Positions 7,567 through 16,608 of a stretch of 64,000 bases of DNA are shown in pieces. Position 1 is the stretch's first letter; every line of letters starts with the position of its first letter. The notes under the pieces were generated by a model. The model was not told the origin of the DNA and did no database searches. It worked only from the letters and a program-made list of their open reading frames with translations. The DNA comes from Myxococcales bacterium (lineage in GTDB: Bacteria > Myxococcota_A > Bradymonadia > UBA7976 > UBA1532): assembly GCA_020633435.1 (NCBI GenBank), contig JACKDP010000003.1:558001-622000 (forward strand), in the 5' to 3' direction. The translations under genes and the position numbers were made by a program.

Positions 7567-9198
7567 CTATTGCCGGCGGCGGCGGCGGCGGCTCGTGAGG
7601 GCCAGACCCACGAGGACGAGGCTCGCGAGGGCGGGCCCGCCCGACGAGCCGACGGTGCAGCCGCAGCCCTCGTCGCCGGCGCCGGCGGCGCTGTAGCGGG
7701 CGGCGAGGACGCGGCGCCGGTCGTCGATGATGCGCGACTGCCCGGCCACCAGCGTCTGCTCGATGATGGCGGCGGCGGGCACGTCGGCGCCGCGCACCGT
7801 CTCGCCGTCCTGGCGCGCGATGGCGTCGGGGTTCTGGCCGTCGCGCAGGGCGAAGCGCAGGCCGGACTCCGTCTCGATGATGGCGTCGTCAAACCGGAAG
7901 CCGTCGTCGTCACAGGTGACGTACTGGGTCGCGCGCCGGACGTTGGCCACGCCGTCCAGGTCGGGGTTCTCGTCGAAGACGGGATCCTCGGCCATCTCGT
8001 CGGGGCTCATGGTGGTGTAGAGGCGCGTCAGGTAGGGGTGGGCCTCGAACAGGCCGGCCAGGGCCTGGCGGGGGGGATCGTACTCCTCGCGCAGCCGGCG
8101 GAGGAGGGCGGCGCCGTCGATGCTCACCACCTCGGGGTCGTAGCAGCCGGGGCAGGTGACGAGCTCCGGCACGCTGATCTCGTCGCGGATCTCCGTCACG
8201 ACGGCGCCGACGATGCGCTGCAAGTCGGCGTCCAGGAAGGGAAATGCGCGCTGCACCTCGGCCCAGCCGGGGGCCTCGCCCAGGGCGGCGTAGGTGGACG
8301 GCGCCAGGGGGGAGGGGGGCTGCAGCGCGTGGGGCCCGGCGAAGTCGGTGGCGAAGGCGCGGCCGCCGGCCTCGTCGGCGGCCTGGCTCACCACGTCGCT
8401 GTAGTTGGTGCCGCCGTTGGGCCAGTCGATGGCGGCCTCGTTGATGACGACGTGCCGGTAGTTGACGGGGACGGCGCGGGCCTCGCCCAGGACGTGGACG
8501 ATGATGCCCATGTCGCGGTTGGCGGCGTTGGCCGTGGGGCGCAGGGGGATGGCCGGCGTCGGGGCCGTGAAGGTGAGAGCCAGGGGCACGACCTCGGCGC
8601 TGCCCGCGCCGGGCACCAGCTTGATGGCCACGAACGCCGCGCCCATCTGCACGTAGGGGGCGAGGGTGTCGTCGGCGCCGGCCGGGACCTGGTAGCCGTT
8701 CTGGTCGAGCCAGTCCAGGAGGTCCTGCACCGTCTCGCCCTGCAGGATGGTGCGATCGTAGGGGCCCACCTGCTCGCGGGAGAGCACGTTCACGTTGGGG
8801 CCGCCGCCCTCGCCGCCCGCCCCGCCGGCCCCGCCCATGCCGCCGAACCCGCCGCCGCCGGCGTCGAAGCCGCCGAAGACGTCGTCGCAGCCCACGAACT
8901 CGGTGGTGAGGCGGAAGGCCGGGCCGTAGGCCTGATCGAGGGCCGTGAAGAGGGCCTCGCTCGACAGGGTGGTCTCGACGTCGGGGGGCACGGGCAGCAG
9001 CCAGCCGAAGTCGGTGGGCGGGCCGGCCCAGGTCAGCCGGACGTGCATCACCACGCGATCGCCGTCGCGGGCGAACAGGATGCGCTCGGCGGCCTGGGTG
9101 ACGGGCTGGGCGTTGTCGCAGAAGAGGCCACCGCAGGCGAGGGCGGGGCCGGCGGCGAGGCCGGCGACGAGGCCGGCGGCGAGGGCGAGGGACTTCAT
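7567..9198 (-). CDS. DUF2330 protein with MYXO-CTERM-like tail (array copy 1)
   Basis: 543 residues. A Sec signal ends near ALA-CGGLFCD, and the mature protein begins with the family signature of two cysteines followed by QPVTQAAERILFARDGD. The block GPPTDFGWLLPVPPDVET is next. The C-terminus has GCGCT, a hydrophobic stretch (ALASLVLVGLALT) and six arginines, as in MYXO-CTERM sorting signals. It carries a Gly-rich insert near 105-130. DUF2330 proteins are secreted and of unknown function. Last of four tandem copies; no zinc-protease or other catalytic motif is visible. Confidence 0.88.
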   Translation of the reverse strand: MKSLALAAGLVAGLAAGPALACGGLFCDNAQPVTQAAERILFARDGDRVVMHVRLTWAGPPTDFGWLLPVPPDVETTLSSEALFTALDQAYGPAFRLTTEFVGCDDVFGGFDAGGGGFGGMGGAGGAGGEGGGPNVNVLSREQVGPYDRTILQGETVQDLLDWLDQNGYQVPAGADDTLAPYVQMGAAFVAIKLVPGAGSAEVVPLALTFTAPTPAIPLRPTANAANRDMGIIVHVLGEARAVPVNYRHVVINEAAIDWPNGGTNYSDVVSQAADEAGGRAFATDFAGPHALQPPSPLAPSTYAALGEAPGWAEVQRAFPFLDADLQRIVGAVVTEIRDEISVPELVTCPGCYDPEVVSIDGAALLRRLREEYDPPRQALAGLFEAHPYLTRLYTTMSPDEMAEDPVFDENPDLDGVANVRRATQYVTCDDDGFRFDDAIIETESGLRFALRDGQNPDAIARQDGETVRGADVPAAAIIEQTLVAGQSRIIDDRRRVLAARYSAAGAGDEGCGCTVGSSGGPALASLVLVGLALTSRRRRRRQ

Positions 9199-9249
9199 GG
9201 GGGACCTCCGGTGGGGGACGCGCCACCCGACGGCGAGGGGTCCCCGACC

Positions 9250-10860
9250 TTACCGACGGCGCCGCAGCCCCACCAGCCCGAGGAGCAGCAGGCCGAGGGT
9301 GGCCGGGCGGCCGCCGCCGGCCGTGCAGCCGCAGCCCTCGCCACCACCGCTGGCCCCGTACCGCGCGGCCAGGACGCGGCGGCGATCGGTGAGGATGCGC
9401 GACTGCCCGGCGACGAGGGTCTGCTCGATGACGGCCGCCGCGGGCACGCCGGCCCCCCGCACGGTCTCGCCATTCTGCCGCCGGATGGCGTCCGGGTTCT
9501 GGCCGTCCCGCAGGGCGAAGCGCAGGCCGGAGGCCGTCTCGATGACGGCCTCGTCGAACCGGGGGCCGCTCTCGTCGCAGGTGATGTAGCGCGTCGCCAG
9601 GTGGAGGTTCCAGGCGTCCTCCAGGTCGGGGTTCTCGTCGAAGACGGGATCCTCGGCCATCTCGTCGGGGCTCATGGTGGTGTAGAGGCGGGTGAGGTAC
9701 GGGTGCGTCTCGAACAGGCGGGCGATGGCGAGGCGGGGGGCCTCGACCTCCTCGCGGAGGCGGTGGACGAAGGCCGCGCCGTCGAGGGTGACCTCGTCGT
9801 CGCCGTAGCAGCGCGGGCAGGCCACCGCCTGAGCGGGGTCGAGGCCGGGGGCCGTCTCGGTGATGGAGGCGGCGAGGACCCGCGCCACGTCGGCGTCGAC
9901 GACCAGGCCGCTGCGCAGCACGTCCTCCCAGGTGGGGGCCTCGCCGAGCGCGGCGATGGCCTCCGCGGGCAGAGGCGAGACGCCGCCGGCGTGGCGGCCG
10001 GCGAAGTCGGTCACGAAGGCGCGGCCGCCGGCCTCGTCGGCGGCCTGGCTGACGACGTCGGTGTAGTTGCGGCCGCCGCTGACCCAGTCGATGGCCCCCT
10101 CGTTGATGACGACGTGCCGGTAGTTGACGGGGATGGCCCGGGCGCTGCCGAGGACGTGCACGATGATGCCCATGTCGCGGTTGGCGGCGGTGGCGGTGGG
10201 CCGCAGCGGGATGGCCGGCGTCCGGGCGGTGAACGTGAGGGCGAGGGGGACGACGTCGCCGCTGCTGGCGCCGGGCACCAGCTTGATGGCCACGAACGCG
10301 GCGCCGAGCTGCACGTAGGGGGCGAGCGTCTCTTCGGCGCCCTCGGGGACCTGGTAGCCGTTGCGCTCGAGCCAGTCGACCACGGCCTCCACGCTCGCGC
10401 CCTGCAGGATCGTCCGGTCGTACGGGCCGATGGGCTCGCGGGAGAGGACGCTGACCTCCGGGAAGTCGACCCCGGCGCCCCCCGCGCCGCCCCCGCCGAA
10501 GTCGCCGCCGGCCCCGCCGCCGGAGCCGCCGCTGCCGTCAAAGCCGACGTCGCAGTCGACGAACTCGGTGTCGAGGCGGAACCTGGGGGCGAACGCCTCG
10601 AGGTACCCAAAGAGGTCCTGGCTGGACAGGGCGGTCTCGACGTCGGGGGGCACCGGCAGGAGCCAGCCGAAGTCGGTCGGGGGGCCGGCCCAGGTGAGCC
10701 GGACGTGCATCACCACGCGGTCGCCGTCCCGGGCGAACAGGATGCGCTCGGCGGCCTGGGTGACGGGCTGGGCGCTGTCGCAGAAGAGGCCGCCGCAGGC
10801 GAGGGCCGGCCCGGCGGTGAAGGCGACGGCGAGGCTGGCCGCCAGGGCGAGGGTCTTCAT
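9250..10860 (-). CDS. DUF2330 protein with MYXO-CTERM-like tail (array copy 2)
   Basis: 536 residues from the ATG at 10860, which gives the signal peptide KTLALAASLAVAFTAGPALA directly before CGGLFCD. An upstream in-frame extension exists but runs back through the neighbouring gene and is rejected. It is closest to copy 1: the N-terminal 75 residues are almost the same and both share MSPDEMAEDPVFDENPDL. A Gly-rich insert sits near 115-140. The tail has EGCGCTAGGG, then a Leu-rich helix and RRRR. Predicted secreted and surface-anchored; function unknown. Confidence 0.88.
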   Translation of the reverse strand: MKTLALAASLAVAFTAGPALACGGLFCDSAQPVTQAAERILFARDGDRVVMHVRLTWAGPPTDFGWLLPVPPDVETALSSQDLFGYLEAFAPRFRLDTEFVDCDVGFDGSGGSGGGAGGDFGGGGAGGAGVDFPEVSVLSREPIGPYDRTILQGASVEAVVDWLERNGYQVPEGAEETLAPYVQLGAAFVAIKLVPGASSGDVVPLALTFTARTPAIPLRPTATAANRDMGIIVHVLGSARAIPVNYRHVVINEGAIDWVSGGRNYTDVVSQAADEAGGRAFVTDFAGRHAGGVSPLPAEAIAALGEAPTWEDVLRSGLVVDADVARVLAASITETAPGLDPAQAVACPRCYGDDEVTLDGAAFVHRLREEVEAPRLAIARLFETHPYLTRLYTTMSPDEMAEDPVFDENPDLEDAWNLHLATRYITCDESGPRFDEAVIETASGLRFALRDGQNPDAIRRQNGETVRGAGVPAAAVIEQTLVAGQSRILTDRRRVLAARYGASGGGEGCGCTAGGGRPATLGLLLLGLVGLRRRR

Positions 10861-10886
10861 GGGGACCTCCAGCGAGTCCCCCGACC

Positions 10887-12518
10887 TTAGCGGCGGCGCC
10901 GCAGCCCTGCCAGCCCGAGGAGCAGCAGGCCGAGGGTGGCCGGGCTGCCGGAGTCGGTGGCGTCGCAGTCGCAGCCGCCGTCCTTCTCGGCTCCCTCGTA
11001 GCGGGCCCGCAGGGAGGAGGTGCGGTCGCTGATGATCTCGGGCTGCCCGCGCTCGAACATCTTCTCGATGATGCGCGCCGCGGGGGTGTCCTTGCCGCGG
11101 ATGGTCTCGCCGGCCTGGCGCACGATGGCGTCGGGCACGTTCCCGTCCTCGTCGAACTGGAAGCGCAGGCCGCTGGGCGTCTCGACGTAGGAGAGCGAGC
11201 TCAGCTCGCGGCCCTGATCGTCGCAGACGATGTACCAGGTGGCGGTGCGCTGGCGATCGACGCCCTCGAGGTCGGGGTTGGTGGCGAAGATGGGATCCTG
11301 GTCCATCTCGGCGGGGCTCATGGTGGTGAAGAGGCGCGTCAGGTAGTCGTGGCTGGCGAAGAGGGCCTTGAGCTCCTCGCGGGGGGCGTTGACCTCGGCG
11401 GTCAGCTCGGCGGCGAGGGCCTGGCCGTCGACGGCCTGGCTCCAGTCGACGTTGCCGAAGCAGTCGGGGCAGGAGAAGAACTGGTTGGCCGCGACGCCCT
11501 CGGGCACCTCGAAGTAGCCGGCCAGGACGCGCTGCACGTCGGCGTCGGTGAAGGGCAGCCACCGCTGGAGATCGCCCAGCGTCTCGGCCGTCTTCACGCC
11601 CTCGATGACCTCACCGGGGAAGGGATCGAACATGCCGGCCACGAGGCTGGAGGCGCCGGCGTAGTCCGTCGCCCAGGCCTTGCCGCCCGCGGCCTCGTCG
11701 GCGGCCGCGCTCACCACGTCGGCGTAGTTGGCGCCGGCGCTCTGCCAGTCGATGGCGGCCTCGTTGATCTGGATGTGCGCGTAGTTCTTGGGGATGGCGC
11801 GGTCGCCGTCGAGGACGTGCACGATGACGCCCATGTCGGGGTTGGCCGCCACGCGGGTCGGGATGAGGGGGATGGCCGGGGTGTCGCTGGTGAAGCGGAG
11901 GCGCAGCGGGGCGATGTCGCCGCTGTCGGTGCCGGGGAGCAGCTTCACGGCCACGAAGACGCTGCCCATCTCGATGTAGGGGGTGAGGGTGGCGTCCACG
12001 TCGGCGGGGATGGCGAAGCCCTCGCTGTCGAGCCACTCGCGCAGGACGGTCACGTTGTCGGCGTCGAGGATGACGCGGTCGTAGGGGCCGATGGCCTCGC
12101 GGGACAGCACCTGCACGCCCGGCCCCTGGCCGCGGCCCTCGTTGTCGTCCTCGGGGAGGGCCGTCGGCCCGCCCCCGCCCGCCGCGAAGTCGGGCTGGGC
12201 GCAGGTGTCGCCGAACTGCTGGACGAGGTTGAAGATGGGCCCGGCCTGCTGATCCAGGGCGGCGAAGAGCTGCTCGCTGGAGAGGGCCGTCTCGACGTTC
12301 GGGGGCACCGGGAGCAGCCAGCCGAACTCGGTCGGCGGCCCCTGGTAGCTGATGCGGACGTGCATGTTCATGGTCTGCCCGTCGCGGGCGAACAGGATGC
12401 GCTCCGCCGACTGGTTGACCGGCTGCGTGGTGTTGCAGAAGAGGCCGCCGCAGGCCAGGGCCGCGGCGGGCGCGAAGGTCGCGAGGCCAGCGGCCAGGCG
12501 GGTGGTGAGGCGTGCCAT
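10887..12518 (-). CDS. DUF2330 protein with MYXO-CTERM-like tail (array copy 3)
   Basis: 543 residues from the ATG at 12518, preceded by AAAGGA; a TTG six codons upstream is possible but would spoil the signal peptide. The signal is followed by CGGLFCNTTQPVNQSAERIL. Paired cysteines occur in FFSCPDCFGNVDW. Conserved MSPAEMDQDPIFATNPDL matches the equivalent block of copies 1 and 2. The tail is CDCDATDSGSPA, a Leu-rich helix and RRRR. Much of the C-terminal half is nearly identical in DNA to copy 4, which points to recent duplication or gene conversion. Confidence 0.88.
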   Translation of the reverse strand: MARLTTRLAAGLATFAPAAALACGGLFCNTTQPVNQSAERILFARDGQTMNMHVRISYQGPPTEFGWLLPVPPNVETALSSEQLFAALDQQAGPIFNLVQQFGDTCAQPDFAAGGGGPTALPEDDNEGRGQGPGVQVLSREAIGPYDRVILDADNVTVLREWLDSEGFAIPADVDATLTPYIEMGSVFVAVKLLPGTDSGDIAPLRLRFTSDTPAIPLIPTRVAANPDMGVIVHVLDGDRAIPKNYAHIQINEAAIDWQSAGANYADVVSAAADEAAGGKAWATDYAGASSLVAGMFDPFPGEVIEGVKTAETLGDLQRWLPFTDADVQRVLAGYFEVPEGVAANQFFSCPDCFGNVDWSQAVDGQALAAELTAEVNAPREELKALFASHDYLTRLFTTMSPAEMDQDPIFATNPDLEGVDRQRTATWYIVCDDQGRELSSLSYVETPSGLRFQFDEDGNVPDAIVRQAGETIRGKDTPAARIIEKMFERGQPEIISDRTSSLRARYEGAEKDGGCDCDATDSGSPATLGLLLLGLAGLRRRR

Positions 12519-12549
12519 CGGAGGTCCTTTCCCCAAGGAGTACGAGAGG

Positions 12550-14181
12550 TTAGCGGCGGCGGCGCAGCAGGCCGGCGAGGCCGAGCAGCAGCACCCCCAG
12601 GGTCACCGGGCTGCCGGAGTCGGTGGCGTCGCAGTCGCAGCCCGACTTCTCGGCGCCCTCGTAGCGCGCCTGCAGGGCGGCGGTGCGGTCGCTGATGATG
12701 GCGGGCTGCCCGCGCTCGAACATCTTCTCGATGATGCGGGCGGCGGGCACGTCCTTGCCGCGCACGGTCTCGCCCGCCTGGCGCACGATGGCGTCGGGCA
12801 CGCTCCCATCGTCGTCGAACTGGAAGCGCAGGCCGCTGGGCGTCTCGACGTAGGACAGGGAGGTCAGCTCGCTGCCGTCGTCGTCGCAGACGATGTGCCA
12901 GGTGGCGGTGCGCTGGCGGTCCACGCCGGCCAGGTCGGGGTTGGTCGAGAAGATGGGATCCTGGTCCATCTCGGCGGGGCTCATGGTGGTGAAGAGGCGC
13001 GTCAGGTAGTCGTGGCTGGCGAAGAGGGCCTTGAGCTCCTCGCGGGGGGCGTTGACCTCGGCGGCCAGCTCGGCGGCGAGGGCCTGGCCGTCGACGGCCT
13101 GGCTCCAGTCGACGTTGCCGAAGCAGTCGGGGCAGGAGAAGAACTGGTTGGCCGCGACGCCCTCGGGCACCTCGAAGTAGCCGGCCAGGACGCGCTGCAC
13201 GTCGGCGTCGGTGAAGGGCAGCCACCGCTGGAGATCGCCCAGCGTCTCGGCCGTCTTCACGCCCTCGATGACCTCGGCGGGGAAGGGATCGAACATGCCG
13301 GCCACGATGTCGGAGGCCCCGGCGTAGTCCGTCGCCCAGGCCTTGCCGCCGGCGGCCTCGTCGGCGGCCGCGCTCACCACGTCGGCGTAGTTCTGGCCCG
13401 CGCCGAGCCAGTCGATGGCGGCCTCGTTGATCTGGACGTGGGCGTAGTTCTTGGGGATGGCGCGGTCGCCGTCGAGGACGTGCACGATGACGCCCATGTC
13501 GGGGTTGGCGGCCACGCGGGTCGGCACGATGGGGATGGCCGGGGTGTCGCTGGTGAAGCGGAGGCGCAGCGGGGCGATGTCGCCGCTGTCGGTGCCGGGG
13601 AGCAGCTTCACGGCCACGAAGACGCTGCCCATCTCGATGTAGGGGGTGAGGGTGGCGTCCACCTCGGCGGGGATGGCGAAGCCCTCGCTGTCGAGCCAGT
13701 CGCGCAGGACGGTCACGTTGTCGGCGTCGAGGATGACGCGGTCGTAGGGGCCGATGGCCTCGCGGGAGAGGACCTGGACGGAGGGCGGCGAGGGATCCTG
13801 GGCGCCGGCGTCGGCCTCGGCGCCGTCGAAGGCCGCGTTGCCGGGCACGGCGCGGGCCTGGACGCAGCTGTCGTCGAAGTCCTGGACGAGGTTGAAGATG
13901 GGGCCGGCCTGCTGATCGAGGGCCGCGAAGAGCTGCTCGCTGGAGAGGGCGGTCTCGACGTCCGGGGGCACCGGGAGCAGCCAGCCGAACTCGGTGGGCG
14001 GCCCCTGGTAGCTGATGCGGACGTGCATGTTCATGGTCTGCCCGTCCCGGGAGAACAGGATGCGCTCCGCCGACTGGTTCACCGGCTGGGTGGTGTTGCA
14101 GAAGAGCCCCCCGCAAGCGAGGGCGGCGGCGGGCGCGAGGGACGCACCGGCGGCGAGCAGGAGCGAGTGGCGGATCCTCAT
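12550..14181 (-). CDS. DUF2330 protein with MYXO-CTERM-like tail (array copy 4, promoter-proximal)
   Basis: 543 residues from the ATG at 14181, which has GGAGG eight bases upstream. Signal peptide RIRHSLLLAAGASLAPAAALA leads into CGGLFCNTTQPVNQ. It shares the whole architecture of copy 3 and differs mainly in the linker near 105-130, where copy 3 has a short Gly stretch and this copy has an Ala/Asp/Pro-rich one. Tail: CDCDATDSGSPV, hydrophobic helix, RRRR. Gaps within the array are only 26-51 bases, so the four genes probably form one operon starting here. Function unknown; predicted cell-surface or secreted. Confidence 0.88.
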   Translation of the reverse strand: MRIRHSLLLAAGASLAPAAALACGGLFCNTTQPVNQSAERILFSRDGQTMNMHVRISYQGPPTEFGWLLPVPPDVETALSSEQLFAALDQQAGPIFNLVQDFDDSCVQARAVPGNAAFDGAEADAGAQDPSPPSVQVLSREAIGPYDRVILDADNVTVLRDWLDSEGFAIPAEVDATLTPYIEMGSVFVAVKLLPGTDSGDIAPLRLRFTSDTPAIPIVPTRVAANPDMGVIVHVLDGDRAIPKNYAHVQINEAAIDWLGAGQNYADVVSAAADEAAGGKAWATDYAGASDIVAGMFDPFPAEVIEGVKTAETLGDLQRWLPFTDADVQRVLAGYFEVPEGVAANQFFSCPDCFGNVDWSQAVDGQALAAELAAEVNAPREELKALFASHDYLTRLFTTMSPAEMDQDPIFSTNPDLAGVDRQRTATWHIVCDDDGSELTSLSYVETPSGLRFQFDDDGSVPDAIVRQAGETVRGKDVPAARIIEKMFERGQPAIISDRTAALQARYEGAEKSGCDCDATDSGSPVTLGVLLLGLAGLLRRRR

Positions 14182-14211
14182 TTTTTCGTGACCTCCCCGT
14201 GGATTCCCATG

Positions 14212-14230
14212 CGATCTCCCCGAGAGATCG
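14212..14230 (-). promoter_or_regulatory. Inverted repeat upstream of the DUF2330 array
   Basis: CGATCTC-CCCGA-GAGATCG is a perfect 7-bp inverted repeat with a 5-base spacer. It lies 31-49 bases upstream of the first DUF2330 start codon and in the divergent region shared with the kinase gene. It could be an operator or a leader hairpin; no known consensus is matched. Confidence 0.3.
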
Positions 14231-14290
14231 GCTTTGGCGGCGCAGGTCTGCAAGGCCCGGGCCGCCGGATGATGCCCCACGTCGCCGAAA

Positions 14291-14319
14291 TGGCACAGAC
14301 GGGGAGCAGGTGCTAGAGT
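14291..14319 (+). promoter_or_regulatory. Candidate sigma70-type promoter for the Ser/Thr kinase
   Basis: TGGCAC (14291-14296), a 17-base spacer and TAGAGT (14314-14319) with an extended -10 TGC at 14311-14313. It lies 44 bases before the kinase ATG. The -35 half resembles a sigma54 -24 box, but no GC follows at the required distance, so sigma70 is preferred. Confidence 0.4.
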
Positions 14320-14363
14320 GTGCGGGAACCCGGGGGTCAGTGCCCGTGCACAGCAACTCCTTC

Positions 14364-15713
14364 ATGTCCGCCCTTCGCCCCGGGACGCTGGTCGCCCGGC
14401 GCTTCCGCATCCTCGAGCTCATCGGCGAAGGGGGCTTCGGGGCGGTCTACAAGGCCGAAGAGGTCGGCGTCGGGCGCCATGTGGCGCTGAAGCTGATCCA
14501 CCGCCCCGACGGCATCTCCCAGGACGACGTCGAGGAGCTCAAGGCCCGGTTCGAGCGCGAGGCGCAGGCCCTGGGGCGGCTGCACTCCCCCTTCATCGTC
14601 AACCTGGTCGAGCTCGGCATGTTCGGCCAGCGGGTCTACCTGGCCATGGAGTTCGTCCGCGGCCGGCCGCTGGCGCAGCTCCTCGCCGAGGAGGCCCCGC
14701 TCAAGCCCCTGCGCGCCTGCGCCCTGACGCTGCAGATCCTGCAGGGGCTGGCGGAGGCCCACCAGGCCGGCGTCATCCACCGGGATCTCAAGCCCGACAA
14801 CGTGATGGTGGAGCGCCTGCCGCTGGGCGGCGAGACCATCAAGCTGCTCGACTTCGGGGTCGCGCGGTTCCAGAACGCCGGGCGCGGTGACATGAAGACC
14901 CAGGACGGCCGCGTGCTGGGCACCCCCAGCTACATGGCCCCCGAGCAGGGCCTGGGGCGCGTCTCGCCCCAGAGCGACCTGTACGGCCTGGGCGTCATCC
15001 TCTTCGAGATGCTCTCCGGCCGCCTGCCCTTCGTGGGCGAGACGGCCCTGGAGCTGATGACCCGCAAGCTCAACACCCCGCCCCCCATCGACTACCTCTA
15101 TCAGCTCGGGCTGCCGCCGGCGCTGGTGAAGGTGGTGGCCGTGGCCCTGGCCACCGAGGAGACGGATCGCTACCCCGACGCCATGGCCATGGGCGAGGCG
15201 CTGCACGCGGCCCTGGACGAGACGACGGGGGCGCCCGCGGCCTCGGGCTTCATGGAGAGCACGGGGGTCTTCCGCGCCGAGGACACGACGGGCACCCATA
15301 TGCGCGGGGCCGTCGAGGTCAGCGCGCCGGGCGAGGCGGAGGAGGAGCCGGGGCGCTCGGGGCGGCTGGTGATCTTCGGCATCGCCGCCATGCTGCTGGC
15401 GGCGGCGGCGGCGGCGTTCCTCGTCTTCTGGCTGCGCCGCACGCCCGACGGCCCGACGGCCCCCCCGGCCGCCGCGACGCAGGTGGGCGACGCCCCGGTG
15501 GTCATGGACGTCACGGCGGCGCCGGGGAGCGACGGGCTCAACCCCCGGGACGTCGCGCTGGCCCAGAGCCTCGCGACGGCGCGGGTGGCGGATGACGCTG
15601 GCCGCAGGGCCGACGCCCTGGCGGGCTATCGCCGGTTCCTGGCCGAGGCCCCGCCGCAGCACCCGGAGCGGGCGGCCGTGCAGGCCCGGGTGGACGCCCT
15701 CAGCGCCCCCTGA
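14364..15713 (+). CDS. Membrane-anchored Hanks-type serine/threonine protein kinase
   Basis: 449 residues. Kinase domain (about 12-280): glycine loop IGEGGFGAVYK, the VALKLI lysine, HRDLKPDNVM catalytic loop, DFGVAR and GTPSYMAPEQ, so all catalytic residues are present. A transmembrane helix follows at about 335-358 (LVIFGIAAMLLAAAAAAFLVFWL). The external tail of about 90 residues ends in an Ala-rich TPR-like helix pair (VALAQSLATARVADDAGRRADALAGYRRFL). The ATG at 14364 was preferred; GTGs at 14340 and 14346 are possible but add only a polar extension. The external part may sense a signal. It is divergent from the DUF2330 array. Confidence 0.92.
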   Translation: MSALRPGTLVARRFRILELIGEGGFGAVYKAEEVGVGRHVALKLIHRPDGISQDDVEELKARFEREAQALGRLHSPFIVNLVELGMFGQRVYLAMEFVRGRPLAQLLAEEAPLKPLRACALTLQILQGLAEAHQAGVIHRDLKPDNVMVERLPLGGETIKLLDFGVARFQNAGRGDMKTQDGRVLGTPSYMAPEQGLGRVSPQSDLYGLGVILFEMLSGRLPFVGETALELMTRKLNTPPPIDYLYQLGLPPALVKVVAVALATEETDRYPDAMAMGEALHAALDETTGAPAASGFMESTGVFRAEDTTGTHMRGAVEVSAPGEAEEEPGRSGRLVIFGIAAMLLAAAAAAFLVFWLRRTPDGPTAPPAAATQVGDAPVVMDVTAAPGSDGLNPRDVALAQSLATARVADDAGRRADALAGYRRFLAEAPPQHPERAAVQARVDALSAP

Positions 15714-15717
15714 ACCG

Positions 15718-16608
15718 TCAGCGCACCCGGAGCCGGGCGACGACGCCGCGGTGATCCGAGACCACGTCGTCCAGCACCCGGTACTCCTCGATGGCCAGCT
15801 CCCGCGGCACCAGGATCCAGTCCAGGCGCGCGCCGGTGGTGGGGAAGGTGATGAGGCGCGCCTCGGGCTCGAAGCTCTCCAGGGCCAGGGTGTCGGCCAG
15901 GCGCTGCAGGTCGTTGCCCGCCTTCCAGGTCATGTTGAAGTCGCCCATGATCAGCACCGGCCGGCGTCGCTCGCGCAGCACCTCGATGAGGCGATCGATC
16001 TGGGCGCCGCGCACCCGCGAGCGCGCGAAGTCGAGGTGGATCGAGACGATGTCGAGGCCATCGGGCCAGCGCGGGTGGTCCAGGCGGGCCACCACGAACC
16101 CCTTGGAGAACGTCGGCGGCGTGGGCGGGAACGTCACCGAGAGGGGATCGTGCAGGGCGTAGCGGCTGATGAGCGCGGTGCCGTAGCGCAGGCGGGGGCC
16201 GAGGACGTGGTCGCCGCGCAGGTGCACGGGGTAGCCCGCGGCGTCGGCGACGTACTCCACATGGTCGAAGCGGCCGCTCCACACGGAGGGGCCGTCGGCC
16301 TCCTGCACCGCCACCACGTCGGGCCCCTCGCGGTTCATCACCGCGGCGACGGCCTCCAGGTTGTCGCGCAGGCGCCGGTTGGAGGTGAGGAGCTGGTGGA
16401 AGCCGGTGCTGCGCCCGTGGGCCAGGTTGAGCGTCATCACCGTGAGGGTGTCGGGCACCACCTGGACGTCGGCGTGCCCCTGGATGTCGGGGATGGCCCG
16501 GGTGGGCCCTCGCGTGGCGCGGGTCACCAGCCAGGCCGCCGTGTAGAGCAGCAGCAGCGCGACGCCGACGCGGCGGGCGATGCGGGTGACGCGGGGGTCA
16601 CCAGTCAC
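15718..16608 (-). CDS. Endonuclease/exonuclease/phosphatase-family protein, membrane-anchored
   Basis: 296 residues from a GTG at 16608 that overlaps the smpB 3' end by 11 bases. An N-terminal helix (VALLLLYTAAWLVTRA) anchors or exports the protein. The rest has the four blocks of the EEP fold: LTVMTLNLAHGR near residue 55, VAVQEADGPSV near 95, VLIMGDFNMTW near 210 and DDVVSDHRGVVARL at the end. These supply the Mg-binding and catalytic Asn, Glu, Asp and His. EEP enzymes cleave phosphodiesters in nucleic acids, lipids or sugar phosphates. With the membrane anchor, an extracytoplasmic substrate is more likely than DNA repair. Confidence 0.82.
   Translation of the reverse strand: MTGDPRVTRIARRVGVALLLLYTAAWLVTRATRGPTRAIPDIQGHADVQVVPDTLTVMTLNLAHGRSTGFHQLLTSNRRLRDNLEAVAAVMNREGPDVVAVQEADGPSVWSGRFDHVEYVADAAGYPVHLRGDHVLGPRLRYGTALISRYALHDPLSVTFPPTPPTFSKGFVVARLDHPRWPDGLDIVSIHLDFARSRVRGAQIDRLIEVLRERRRPVLIMGDFNMTWKAGNDLQRLADTLALESFEPEARLITFPTTGARLDWILVPRELAIEEYRVLDDVVSDHRGVVARLRVR

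Noticed and set aside
7234..10890. 1218-codon open frame on the plus strand
   Set aside because: It mirrors two DUF2330 genes and repeats with the same period as they do; the composition is shadow-like.
7567..14181. Duplicated defence locus
   Set aside because: All four genes are secreted DUF2330 proteins with sorting tails; no nuclease, helicase or toxin is among them.
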